From Deltaproteobacteria bacterium RIFCSPHIGHO2_01_FULL_43_49 (lineage in GTDB: Bacteria; UBA10199; SPLOWO2-01-44-7), in assembly GCA_001798075.1 (NCBI GenBank), contig MGRG01000003.1:1-64000 (forward strand): a stretch of DNA of 64,000 nucleotides, in the 5' to 3' direction. This document shows positions 1 through 8,600 of the stretch, one piece after another. Under the pieces are notes generated by a model. It was given only the letters and a program-made list of their open reading frames with translations. It was not told the origin of the DNA and made no database searches. How positions within the stretch are numbered: the stretch's first letter is position 1; every line of letters starts with the position of its first letter. The translations under genes and the position numbers were made by a program.

Positions 1-64
1 CGTGCCAAGAAAAAATCCAAACAAATCAACGAATTAAAAAATGCCCACTGCATGATTTACGTCC

Positions 65-295
65 CTACTGATCAATTTCCGTACTCCGTCTGATGGATCG
101 GGTCATCGATGGAGTTGCCGTAGATAAATTCTTTTTCATTGTTCCAAGTTCCAAGTTCCATGTTGCAGAAGCGACGATGTGGATACCCTCAAAGATATAC
201 CTCGTCATTTGGCCATCGACAGTTTTGAATATTCTGCGACCTAAAGCATCGTAACCGGAGGCAAATGTTTCACTGTTTTCAGAACTTTCCTTCAT
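65..295 (-). pseudogene. Broken fragment of an Rhs tip
   Basis: The first codons give a short unrelated lead followed by the Rhs core text ASGYDALGRRIFKTVDG, as in the orphan tip ending at 666 and in the large Rhs gene. Homology continues through the MTRYIFEG stretch and then runs into a heptad array (about 141-166), after which the reading frame leaves the Rhs sequence and stops near position 65. No YD-repeat end motif or toxin domain follows. It is best read as a decayed third copy of the 3' part of the rhs gene. Its prefix resembles that of the 666-1871 orphan tip, so the two were probably copied from one another together with their upstream DNA. Confidence 0.7.
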
Positions 296-321
296 ATTGT
301 AAAAAGTCCAACTTGACCCCT

Positions 322-669
322 TTATGCCACAAAATTTAGTACATATATTATCGCACCATAGAAAATGATCAAAAAGATGACTGCTCCCAATTTGAGCTTC
401 AATGGAAAAGCTTTCCTTCTAAAAATAAAAAGCCCCGCACCAACCGCAATTAAATTAAAAAGGACCGTATAAATTACAACCCCTTCTGCAAGTAAACCTT
501 GCAATAAAAAACCAACAAGCGGTTTAGGAATAATAATCCGACCATTTAACCAAGAGAGGATCGTAAAAAATAATATTATTATTAAGCAAGCGACATTGGA
601 AATAGCGACCCCAATAAGGGGTGCCCAAAAAAAATTCTCTCTGATGAATTTCCCGGAGCTCCCTCTCAT
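322..669 (-). CDS. Small multi-pass membrane protein, likely Rhs immunity protein
   Basis: A 115-residue protein with three or four hydrophobic segments (about residues 13-40, 47-80, 90-115) and almost no soluble part. It starts inside the stop codon of the upstream orphan Rhs tip (ATGA overlap, 666-669), the usual sign of translational coupling between a toxin and its immunity gene. Its N terminus (FIRENFFWAPL) matches the protein at 5301-5672 (FTKENFLWLPL), which sits in the identical position behind the main Rhs gene whose tip is of the same family. Inference: it protects the cell from the papain-like Rhs tip at or in the membrane. I know of no named family for it. Confidence 0.7.
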   Translation of the reverse strand: MRGSSGKFIRENFFWAPLIGVAISNVACLIIILFFTILSWLNGRIIIPKPLVGFLLQGLLAEGVVIYTVLFNLIAVGAGLFIFRRKAFPLKLKLGAVIFLIIFYGAIIYVLNFVA

Positions 670-1871
670 GGCACACCTCCAGGAACAAATTGAAGTGATC
701 TAAAATAAGGATCAATATTGTCGTTATAGAGATTTTTGATGCCCTCCCAATCAAAACCCCACCCACCATATTTAAATTCGCCGATTTTAGTTAGAGCAGG
801 ATCATTTGCCAAATCATTGGGACTTATTTGCAATCCATGATTCTGTAGTTTAACCCCAGCAGCAGATAAACAAGAGGCCACAGCGGAACTGCAAATTTCA
901 CGCCCTGGAATATCAATCCCAACCAAATTCGGCCGATCATAAGGTTTGCCTACATTTTGTGCAGCAAATTTATCTATAACCCTTGGGTCAACAGTCATCA
1001 GTGTAGAAAAAACACCTCCCGAACGTCTTTGCAATTCATTTTTCAACGAATCTATGTAGGTACCTCTTTCATTATCGGCTGAGTAAACCCGCCTTTCACC
1101 CGTTATTGAGTCAGGACCAATTTCCTCTGCACTGTGACCATAAGGTCCACCTATACTAAACAGACTAACCCACGGAGCAAATTCCCCATGCGTAAACAAA
1201 TAAACTTGTCCCGGCTGTGGCTCTGTGCCGATGAGGTCATCCACATTGCCAGTCATTAATATCTGCTGCTGGTTGTTTTTATTCTTAGCGAGCCCCAACG
1301 GATCCACCCAATTGAGGGGATTATTGTTGACGTAGGCGTAGAGATTGTAGCCATCGACATATCCGAGAGGATCTCTCTGCAAGAAGCGGCCTAGCTGGGG
1401 GTGATAGAAGCGGGCTTTGTAATAGTAGAAGCCGGTTTCAGAATCGTACATTTGGCCGGTGTAGAGGAATGGATTGCCGGCGGCGGAGTCTTCGAGCAAG
1501 GCGCCGGAGGAATCGTGGATCTCAACCTCACCGTAAGCTCCATATTTGTAGGTCTCGGCAACTGCGCCATCTGCATCCGTTAAAGCAACCACGGAGCCTA
1601 GGCCATCGGTGTGGTAATAAAAAGCGTTCCAAGTTCTAAGTTCTAAGTTCTGAGTCAACATCACAATCGGGTCATCGATGGAGTTGCCATAAATAAATTC
1701 TTTTTCATTGTTCCAAGTTCCAAGTTCCATGTTCCATGTTGCAGAAGCGATGATGTGCACACCTTCATAAACATACCTTGTCATGCTCCCATCCACGGTC
1801 TTAAAGATTCTCCGGCCTAAAGCATCATAACCGGAGGCAAATATTTCACTGTTTCCAAGACTTTCTTCCAT
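666..1871 (-). CDS. Orphan Rhs tip with permuted papain-like C-terminal domain
   Basis: About 401 residues. The first ~200 are the end of an Rhs core, closing with the conserved boundary (LGRFLQRDPLGYVDG, then NPLNWVDPLG). The following ~200 residues are the variable tip: PGQVYLFTHG, then a His in GPYGHSAEEIG near residue 246, and a Cys in EICSSAVASC near residue 327. The His-before-Cys order is that of circularly permuted papain/NlpC-like enzymes (YiiX, LRAT). It lacks a signal peptide and the Rhs shell, so it is a displaced tip rather than a complete toxin. I chose ATG at 1871; an upstream TTG at 1886 is possible. The immunity-like gene follows by ATGA. Heptad arrays lie in frame at 1624-1655 and 1710-1740. 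Confidence 0.75.
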   Translation of the reverse strand: MEESLGNSEIFASGYDALGRRIFKTVDGSMTRYVYEGVHIIASATWNMELGTWNNEKEFIYGNSIDDPIVMLTQNLELRTWNAFYYHTDGLGSVVALTDADGAVAETYKYGAYGEVEIHDSSGALLEDSAAGNPFLYTGQMYDSETGFYYYKARFYHPQLGRFLQRDPLGYVDGYNLYAYVNNNPLNWVDPLGLAKNKNNQQQILMTGNVDDLIGTEPQPGQVYLFTHGEFAPWVSLFSIGGPYGHSAEEIGPDSITGERRVYSADNERGTYIDSLKNELQRRSGGVFSTLMTVDPRVIDKFAAQNVGKPYDRPNLVGIDIPGREICSSAVASCLSAAGVKLQNHGLQISPNDLANDPALTKIGEFKYGGWGFDWEGIKNLYNDNIDPYFRSLQFVPGGVP

Positions 1872-1879
1872 AATGTCAA

Positions 1880-2084
1880 ATGTCAAGACTTGACCCCTTT
1901 ATTAATTATTAAAAAAATCCAATAAAATTATTGCTTCAACCTTTCAGAGGTGACCCCTTTATGTTTGCTTTGCACATTGCAAGACTTGACCCCTTTACTG
2001 ATCATATCCGACGAATTAAGTACTGTGTCCCCGGAATTTTACGACGAATTAAGTACTGTGTCCCCGGAATTTTCTTTGACCCCT
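1880..2084. repeat. REP-like repeat debris between tip modules
   Basis: Non-coding DNA built of short repeats. The text GACCCCTTTA preceded by TT or TG occurs near 1888, 1951, 1988 and 2078, and again near 311 upstream of the fragment at 65-295. TGCACATTGCAAGAC occurs near 1971-1985 and again near 5181. A unit reading GACGAATTAAGTACTGTGTC followed by CCCGGAATTT occurs twice here (near 2009 and 2042) and once at about 5240. Sequences of this kind are commonly seen as REP elements served by IS200-like Y1 transposases (general knowledge), but no transposase gene is in the window. Confidence 0.6.
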
Positions 2085-2360
2085 TTATTCAGAGGTGATC
2101 CTTTTATTTCTTTTGATTACCGGCAAACCCATAAAAGATTTCGGCAAATGCAATTTGGCGCGCTGCTTCAAAATCACAACAATTGCAGGCACCTCTCCAA
2201 TTCCATATCCACCAACGACAACTTCAATCGACTCATTTTGATTAAACTCTCGTAAAAATTCCTCTTGAATTTTTTGAAATAGCCCTTCATCACCGTGGCT
2301 ACGGCAAAGATATTCAACTTTCTGAGCCTCACTCAATCTTTTATAGTCTTCGAATTTCAT
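2085..2360 (-). CDS. Small soluble protein, candidate immunity protein of the second orphan tip
   Basis: A 91-residue protein with no membrane segment and mixed charge, with a glycine-containing middle (VVVGGYGIGEVP). Its ATG lies one base after the stop codon of the Rhs tip at 2362-4422, so the two are almost certainly translated together. By position it is the immunity partner of that tip. Because it is soluble, the tip it pairs with probably acts in the cytoplasm, unlike the neighbouring papain-like tip whose partner is a membrane protein (inference). I recognise no family. Confidence 0.6.
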   Translation of the reverse strand: MKFEDYKRLSEAQKVEYLCRSHGDEGLFQKIQEEFLREFNQNESIEVVVGGYGIGEVPAIVVILKQRAKLHLPKSFMGLPVIKRNKRITSE

Positions 2361-2361
2361 T

Positions 2362-4422
2362 CTATTGTACCCTCAATATCTCATCTGGCAGAATGTGTCC
2401 CTCAACTTTAAATTGTGGGATCCCCTTTGGACCCATATTGGTTACTCCCGCTGGCCTAACCAGCGCAGAAGGTCGTACCTCAATCAATTCTCCCCCACTC
2501 TGAAAATACTTTTTAAAAAATGGATTTTGTTGAAGCTCTTTATTATAAATTGTTTGAATTATATCATCTGGATTGCTTAAATCAACCTTCTTAAGATCCT
2601 TAAGCTTCCCAACACTTGGCCAGTCTTTTTGCAAAAAACCTTCTCTCTTGATTTTTCCAAAAGATCCCTTGGGAATTATTTTACCTAATGCGCCCGCACC
2701 AGCTTCAATGGTTTTTCCAACAAACTTAACCCCACCCATCATTCCCGTCGCCATTTCGTAGGCGCGATCAAATTGGATTTGATTTAATTCATCGCGGTCT
2801 GCTTGCGTTGTCTGACCAGTCAACCACTTTTGCGTAAGTTCCTTCTCTCGTTCAAAACGCTGATTTGCTTCTTCAATGTTGCCCTGGATGTAATCTTGTA
2901 TCTTGTCATAAGTTCTACCCCAAAACTCTTTTTCCTTCCCAAATCCCATCGGATCCACCCAATTCAACGGATTGTTGTTGACGTACGAATAGAGGTTGTA
3001 GCCATCGACATAACCGAGAGGATCACGTTGGAGGAAGCGGCCGAGGGTGGGGTGATAGTAGCGGGCTTTGTAATAGTAGAAGCCAGTTTCGGCATCGTAC
3101 ATCTGGCCGGTGTAGAGGAATGGGTTGCCGGCGGCGGAGTCTTCGAGCAATGCTCCGGAGGCGTCTTGGATTTCGACTTCGCCGTAGGCGCCGTATTTGT
3201 AACTCTCCGCTATTGCGCCGTCTGCATCCGTTAAAGCAACCACAGAGCCTAGGGCGTCGGTGTGGTAATAATAAAGGCGTTCTAAGTTCTGAGTTCTAAG
3301 TTCTAAGTTCGAAAAGAAGGCAATCGGATCATCGATGGAGTTGCCGCTTGTGGTGAGCGAAGTCGAGCCATAAATAAATTCCTTGGCGATGAAATCATCG
3401 GGAGCAACTTCGGCGATGATGTGGATACCCTCAAAGATATACCTCGTCATTTGGCCATCGACAGTTTTGAAAATGCGTCGGCCTAAAGCATCATAACCAT
3501 AAGCTGCAACTTCTCTGTTTGTGGCTTTATCGACAACGCGAGTTAAAAGATTGCGATAGTTGTACGTGTAGGTGTGAACCCCATCATCAACCAGATTCCC
3601 ACTCTCATCATAAACATAAGGCTGACCGTCGACATTGGTATAAGCATTGACCTCGTTGGGATTGAATTGTTGAACACGGTCTACCCCTCCCTCCCCTCCC
3701 CCTACAAGGGGGAGGGTGGTTCTCTTCTCCAGCCAGTTGTCAACACCGTCTAAGGTCCATTGATTGGAAACACTGAAAGGCATGGAGCCGGGATTGGCGA
3801 TCTCTGTGGTGGGGCTGGGGACCTGATTTTTGGCCGAAACCAGGCGATATAGACTGTCATAGCTAAAGACATTGGCAATACCGTCGTTGTGCAAGTGTTG
3901 TTCATAAAGCCTGTTGCCAGCCTTGTCATACCCATAGGCAAAACCAGCAATTTGTTCAGGGTTCACGGGTTCAGAGTTCAGCGTTCGAAGAGAGGTGAGG
4001 CGTTTTAAATTGTCATAAGCAAACTCGGTCTTGGTGTTGTTGCCGAAGGTGAATTGAGATGGCCTGTCTTTGCCAATGTAGGCGGCATTGAGGATGTTGG
4101 TCGTATCAGCACCGAAGATGGTTTCGATAATTCCTTCCGCCGTTGGGGTTTGTTGGATGCCAGTCAGGCGGTTGAGCCCATCGTAAGCATTATCCACAAC
4201 CCGCCCTGATGGATAGGTGCGCTTGGTGACACTGCCCACTCCATCATAGCCCTTTGAAATCGTCCGGCCATTTTGGGTCTCCGCCGTCACGCGCGACAAC
4301 ATATCATAAGTCAGACCCACTGTCCCCAAAACATTCCCAAACGGATCAAAATTCTTGGCCTCCACCATTCTGCTCAACCCATCGTATTTAAATTTCTCAT
4401 GACCCGCTGGGGCATGTTTCAT
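2362..4422 (-). CDS. Orphan Rhs tip with unrecognised C-terminal domain
   Basis: About 686 residues: roughly 490 of YD-repeat Rhs core ending with GRFLQRDPLG and NPLNWVDPMG, followed by a ~200-residue tip. The tip begins with charged helices (KEFWGRTYDKIQDYIQG), has a short hydrophobic stretch (ATGMMGGVKFVG) like a pre-toxin helix, and ends GHILPDEILRVQ. I cannot assign its activity. The core is nearly identical at DNA level to the 3' part of the large rhs gene (for example 3778-3860 versus 7133-7215), so this is a duplicated 3' end carrying a different tip. ATG at 4422 is preferred because GAGAGG lies eight bases upstream; a GTG at 4431 is in frame. It has no signal peptide. Confidence 0.75.
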   Translation of the reverse strand: MKHAPAGHEKFKYDGLSRMVEAKNFDPFGNVLGTVGLTYDMLSRVTAETQNGRTISKGYDGVGSVTKRTYPSGRVVDNAYDGLNRLTGIQQTPTAEGIIETIFGADTTNILNAAYIGKDRPSQFTFGNNTKTEFAYDNLKRLTSLRTLNSEPVNPEQIAGFAYGYDKAGNRLYEQHLHNDGIANVFSYDSLYRLVSAKNQVPSPTTEIANPGSMPFSVSNQWTLDGVDNWLEKRTTLPLVGGGEGGVDRVQQFNPNEVNAYTNVDGQPYVYDESGNLVDDGVHTYTYNYRNLLTRVVDKATNREVAAYGYDALGRRIFKTVDGQMTRYIFEGIHIIAEVAPDDFIAKEFIYGSTSLTTSGNSIDDPIAFFSNLELRTQNLERLYYYHTDALGSVVALTDADGAIAESYKYGAYGEVEIQDASGALLEDSAAGNPFLYTGQMYDAETGFYYYKARYYHPTLGRFLQRDPLGYVDGYNLYSYVNNNPLNWVDPMGFGKEKEFWGRTYDKIQDYIQGNIEEANQRFEREKELTQKWLTGQTTQADRDELNQIQFDRAYEMATGMMGGVKFVGKTIEAGAGALGKIIPKGSFGKIKREGFLQKDWPSVGKLKDLKKVDLSNPDDIIQTIYNKELQQNPFFKKYFQSGGELIEVRPSALVRPAGVTNMGPKGIPQFKVEGHILPDEILRVQ
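3278..3311. repeat. Heptanucleotide array in the orphan tip
   Basis: Five GTTCTAA-type units, in frame, translated as SNLELRTQNLER just before the LYYYHTD motif. The other Rhs copies carry an array at the equivalent place (1624-1655 and 6613-6643), so the insertion predates the duplication of the tips. Confidence 0.8.
3346..3370. repeat. In-frame GAGCGAAGTCGA-type repeat
   Basis: The text GGTGAGCGAAGTCGA gives STSLTTSG. It recurs at 6677-6701 in the equivalent Rhs position and in opposite orientation at 6782-6805, where it gives TSGERSRT. The orphan tip at 666-1871 lacks it at this site. Confidence 0.65.
3682..3720. repeat. In-frame C-rich/G-rich palindromic repeat (LPLVGGGEGG type)
   Basis: A C-rich arm, a short AAGG-containing centre and a G-rich arm, giving LPLVGGGEGGVD. 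Related inserts lie at 9081-9114 (FPSFVRRGEGEVD), 25761-25800 (SPSPLEGEGGGEV) and 30528-30552 (PIPLQGEGGES), and weaker ones near 29440 and 29695. They sit in three different genes. Confidence 0.7.
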
Positions 4423-4519
4423 AATCAACACCTCTCAAAATTTAATTCTGCTCAACCCATCGTATTTAAATTCCTCACGCCCTGCCGGCGCATGTTTCAT
4501 AATTCAACACCTCTCAAAA
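4366..4519 (-). repeat. Tandem duplication of the orphan-tip start, including its ribosome binding site
   Basis: About 70 bp containing GAGAGG, the ATG and the first codons of the orphan tip is present twice in tandem (about 4366-4438 and 4440-4519) with point differences. The upstream copy makes a 21-codon open frame (4500 to 4435) beginning MKHAPAGREEFKYDGLSR. It ends in a TGA that overlaps the GAGAGG site of the real start. This gives a natural leader peptide whose termination would place ribosomes at the downstream start. Confidence 0.7.
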
Positions 4520-4525
4520 AATGAA

Positions 4526-4620
4526 CAATTTCCGTACTCCGTCTGATGGATTTTGCTCCGTCTGATGGATTTTGATGGATTTGATGGATTTGATGGATTT
4601 GTCTGATGGATTTGATGTTT
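4526..4620. repeat. TTTGATGGA tandem repeat with CCGTCTGATGG motif
   Basis: Low-complexity stretch of short direct repeats: CCGTCTGATGGATTTT twice, then several 9-bp TTTGATGGA units. The start (TTTCCGTACTCCGTCTGATGG) recurs at about 76-96, just downstream of the broken Rhs fragment, so the same element borders two tip modules. Confidence 0.65.
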
Positions 4621-4625
4621 TGTCT

Positions 4626-5156
4626 TTAAAACTTAAATTCAAAAATAAACCCAGTTGTTCTTGCCTTCTTCACTAAATACTTTGGTAATTTACCGAATGA
4701 TCCAATTTTGTAAATTGTTCTTACCAACTCCGCATCGAACCGGTCATTACCAGATGGTTCTCTGAACATTACGTTTTTTACATCCCCATTTTCGTTCATA
4801 AAAACGCGGACTGCTACCCGAAGTGGTTTGTTCGTCGAGATAGAATGGGGCTTTTGTTCCATAATTTTGTTCCAAATTTTTTCTAAATATTCATCTTCTA
4901 CAGGCATTCCTTTTTGAGACTTATAATATTTCTGTGCAATACCCTTTGCGTCTTTCTCGTATATCGCGCCGGGAGGAGCCGTTGAATTGGTTGGCATACA
5001 CCTAGACTCCAAAGTTTTTTTATCTTTGAAACAAACCCATTTAACATTCCTAGGCCTATCCCCAAGTAGAGAGGCCGGAAATAGTGAAAAAGATGAGGTG
5101 GCCAGGAAGATAATAATTTTTAATCCGTATGATTTTTCATTTGATTTTTTAGTCAA
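4626..5156 (-). CDS. TonB C-terminal-like domain protein
   Basis: A 176-residue protein with an N-terminal hydrophobic segment (about residues 11-31) that is a signal peptide or membrane anchor. A C-terminal domain of about 75 residues has the TonB/TolA C-terminal pattern: VAVRVFMNENGDVKNV, then SGNDRFDAELVRTI and a terminal beta-strand FIFEFKF. A pair of Cys (WVCF, SRCM) sits after the signal region. Real TonB proteins have a long Pro-rich spacer, which is absent here. It lies between the main Rhs immunity gene and the next orphan tip, each flanked by repeat debris, so it may be cargo of the locus, or an immunity or adaptor protein whose toxin has been lost. Function unknown. Confidence 0.6.
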   Translation of the reverse strand: MTKKSNEKSYGLKIIIFLATSSFSLFPASLLGDRPRNVKWVCFKDKKTLESRCMPTNSTAPPGAIYEKDAKGIAQKYYKSQKGMPVEDEYLEKIWNKIMEQKPHSISTNKPLRVAVRVFMNENGDVKNVMFREPSGNDRFDAELVRTIYKIGSFGKLPKYLVKKARTTGFIFEFKF

Positions 5157-5159
5157 TTA

Positions 5160-5300
5160 CTTATCCTCCTCCGCTTCACTTTGCACATTGCAAGACCTCT
5201 TTATCCCCTTTACGACCCTTTCACGATTTCTGATCATATCCGACGAATTAAGTACTGTGTCCCCGGAATTTCCCGGAATTTCCGGAATTTTTTGTATAAA
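5160..5300. repeat. REP-like repeat debris
   Basis: Contains a second TGCACATTGCAAGAC copy, a degraded CCCTTTA/GACCC region and one GACGAATTAAGTACTGTGTC unit followed by three shortened CCGGAATTT pieces. It is related to the debris at 1880-2084. Confidence 0.55.
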
Positions 5301-5672
5301 TCAATACCTCAACACTAAAAAAATAAAGGTTCCAAAAATCAAAATATAAAAAAAGATCAGAAAAAAACCAATCCGCCTTTTCCAAATCCTTGAAAACGGC
5401 CTTCTCATGAACAAGGTAGCGAAAAGGCCAATAACTACTCCGATGGCGTTGGATATCAAAATAATGGCAATTCCCAAGCCTCGGGTTATTAACGTACTAG
5501 CAATAAAAAGCATTGGTCTTTCATTTACCAATTCCATTGCAATTGGATTCTTGTCAGTAATGCCAACAAAAAACATAAAAACTACAAATAATAAATAAAT
5601 TGTATCCAGAATTACCATGCATGCTAAAGGCAACCAAAGAAAATTTTCCTTTGTAAATCTATTCGGGTTCAT
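5301..5672 (-). CDS. Small multi-pass membrane protein, likely immunity protein of the main Rhs tip
   Basis: A 123-residue hydrophobic protein with about four membrane segments (residues 12-38, 52-62, 64-90, 100-121). It starts within the stop codon of the giant rhs gene (ATGA, 5669-5672). It shares length, topology and the FTKENFLWLPL/FIRENFFWAPL start with the protein at 322-669, which follows an orphan tip of the same family, yet the two differ over most of their length. This is what is expected of specific immunity proteins for diverged toxin variants (inference). Confidence 0.72.
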   Translation of the reverse strand: MNPNRFTKENFLWLPLACMVILDTIYLLFVVFMFFVGITDKNPIAMELVNERPMLFIASTLITRGLGIAIILISNAIGVVIGLFATLFMRRPFSRIWKRRIGFFLIFFYILIFGTFIFLVLRY

Positions 5673-8600
5673 ATGCCTCCCATAGGTGGGGGAATGAAAT
5701 CCACAGGAGTTTGAAAATGTTCGTTAACAAAATTTTGAAGCCCTTCACGGTCAACCCCCCAGCCACCATATTTGAACTCTCCAATTTTTGTAAGCGCTGG
5801 ATCGTGTGCCAATTCACCGGGAGTAATTTGGAAGCCATGATTTTGGAATTTTACACCAGCAGCGGACAAACAAGAAGCGACAGCGGAGCTACAAATCTCT
5901 TTTGTTGGATTGTCTAAATAGGGTGAATTAACAACATTCGCTAAATTTGCATAATCATAGGGAATGCCTTTGTTCTGTTCAGCGTATTGAGTTAGCTTTT
6001 GAATATCAAATGATTGGTTAGGGTAATAAATTTCCCCAGAACGATATCTTAATGCAACTCTCAAAGGTTTCATATAAGTACCCGTCTCATCTGCAGAATA
6101 CACTTGTCTTTCCCATGTTAAGAAATCGGGCTCAGTTTCTACTGCTATATGTTTTGTAATGGGCCCTGCCCCACCATGCGTAAACAAATATACTTGCCCT
6201 GGCCGTGGGTCGGTGCCAAGTAGTTCATCCACATTGCCGGTCATCGATATTTGCTGTCCATCACTTTTATTTTTCGCAAACCCCAACGGATCGATCCAAT
6301 TGAGCGGATTGTTGTTGACGTAAGAATAGAGGTTGTAGCCGTCGATGTAACCGAGCGGATCTCTCTGCAAGAAGCGTCCTAGAGTTGGATGATAGTAGCG
6401 GGCTTTGTAATAGTAGAATCCTGTCTCGGCGTCATACATCTGGCCTGTGTATAAGAATGGGTTGCCGGCAGCGGAGTCTTCGAGCAAGGCGCCGCCTCCA
6501 TCATAAATTTCCACCTCACCGTAGGCACCGTATTTGTAGGTTTCGGTGATTTGGCCTTCGGAGTCGGTAAGAGAGACAACGGAGCCGAGGCCATCGGTGT
6601 GGTAATAAAAAGCGTTCCAAGTTCTAAGTTCTAAGTTCTGAGTCAACATCACAATCGGGTCATCGATGGAGTTGCCGCTTGTGGTGAGCGAAGTCGAACC
6701 ATAAATGAATTCCTTCGCAATGCTGTCGTCGGAGTTGATTTCGGCAACAATATGGACACCTTCGTAAACATATCTTGTCATGGTTCGACTTCGCTCACCA
6801 CTCGTCTGGCCGTCAACGGTCTTAAAGATTCTGCGGCCCAGGGCATCGTAGCCGTAGCTCGCTACTTCTGTCCCGTCCACCTTGCTCACGATACGGGTTA
6901 AAAGATTGCGATAGTTGTATTGATACGTGTGAACAACATCGTCGATTAAGTTGCCGTTCTCATCATAAATATATGGGGTACCATCTACATTGGTATAAGC
7001 ATTGACTTCGTTTGGGGTAAACTGCGTTCTAAGTTCTATGTTCGAAGTTCCAAGGGAATCGGAAGCAACGGTCCGCACCTTTTCCAGCCAGTTGTCAACA
7101 CCGTCTAAGGTCCATTGATTCGAAACACTGAAAGGCATGGAGCCGGGATTGGCGATCTCTGCGGTTGGGCTGGGGACCTGATTTTTGGCCGAAACCAGGC
7201 GATATAGACTGTCATAGGAAAAAACGTTCGAAGTTCTAGGTTCTAAGTTCGAAGTTCTTGTTTCAAATAAACGATTTCCGGATTTGTCATAACCATAAGA
7301 AAAGCGTTCTAGGTTCTGAGTTCTAAGTTCTAAGTTCAAAGAAGTCAGGCGTTTCAATGAATCGTAGGCAAACTCGGTCTTGGTGTTGTTGCCGAAGGTG
7401 AAAGATTGTGGACGGTCTTTGCCAATGTAAGCGGCGTTGAGAATGTTGACCGTGTCGGCGCCGAAAATCGTTTCCAAAATGCCGCTTGCTGTGGGGGTCT
7501 GCTGGATGGCGGTTAACCGATTCAGGGAATCATAGGCCGAATCGACCACACGACCTGATGGATAGGTGCGCTTTGTCACGTTGCCGACACCGTCATATTC
7601 CTTTGTAATAGAGCGGCTATTGATCGACTCAGACACAACACGGGACAAAGAATCATACCCAAAGGCCACATTCCCAATAACGTCGCCAAAAGGATCAGCG
7701 TTCTGTGCCGAAATCATCCGACTTAAAGCGTCATACGCAAAAGTCTCGCGGCCTGCCGGCGAGCCCCGCAGTGTAATCTCTTTGTTGGTGAGACGGTTGA
7801 GAGCGTCGTAAATTGAAGCGACCTTGAACCCATTGGGCTGAATCTCTTCGATCAGATTCGAATTGCGATCATAGCGCTTGGTGTAGGTCTGATTGTTGTG
7901 GAGCTTTACTTCGACTTGATGATTAAGTGCGTCATAGGCAAACCGCGTGGCATGGTTGTTGGCATCGGTGATTTCTGTGAGACGACCGTTGTCGTCATAA
8001 CCGTAGCGTGTGGAAACTGTGTCGGTAACAGCACCATCGCCGGCACCGGTGTTCGTCAGCTCCTTGACCTCTTCGATCAGACGATTGAGGCCATCATAAC
8101 TGTATTTAACCTTATTTCCCTGGCTTGTTGTGGCACCATCATCTAAGCCTGGCTTGTCTTTGGGATCAGTGCTTGTAATCAAATTATTTCTGGAATCGTA
8201 TTCGTAAGTATATTTGTGCCCGGCGTTGTTGGTTCGGTTAACAAGGCGGTTGAGGGGATCGTAGGAAAACTGCGTTCTAAGTTCTAAGTTCGAAGTTCCA
8301 AGTTCGATGTCCAACTGCTCTGCAACATTGCCGTTACCATCAAAGATATATTTTGTTTCGTTGCCCAAGGCGTCGGTTTTTTGGATCAGGCGATCGGCGC
8401 CGTCATAAACAAACTGCGTTCTAAGTTCTAAGTTCGAAGTTCTAAGTTTGCGAAGTTCTGTCAGGCGATTATTCTTATCATAGGCATACTTTATAACTGC
8501 ATCGGCATCGCCGTTTTCTTCGGTTTTCTGAACAAGGCGGTTCAGGGTATCATAAACAAACTGCGTTCGAAGTTCTAAGTTCGAAGTTCCAAGTCCATCG

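Noticed and set aside
8272-8594. Regularly spaced repeats resembling a CRISPR array
   Set aside because: The repeats are 7-bp tandem units, in frame in rhs, with YD-repeat coding sequence and not unique spacers between them.
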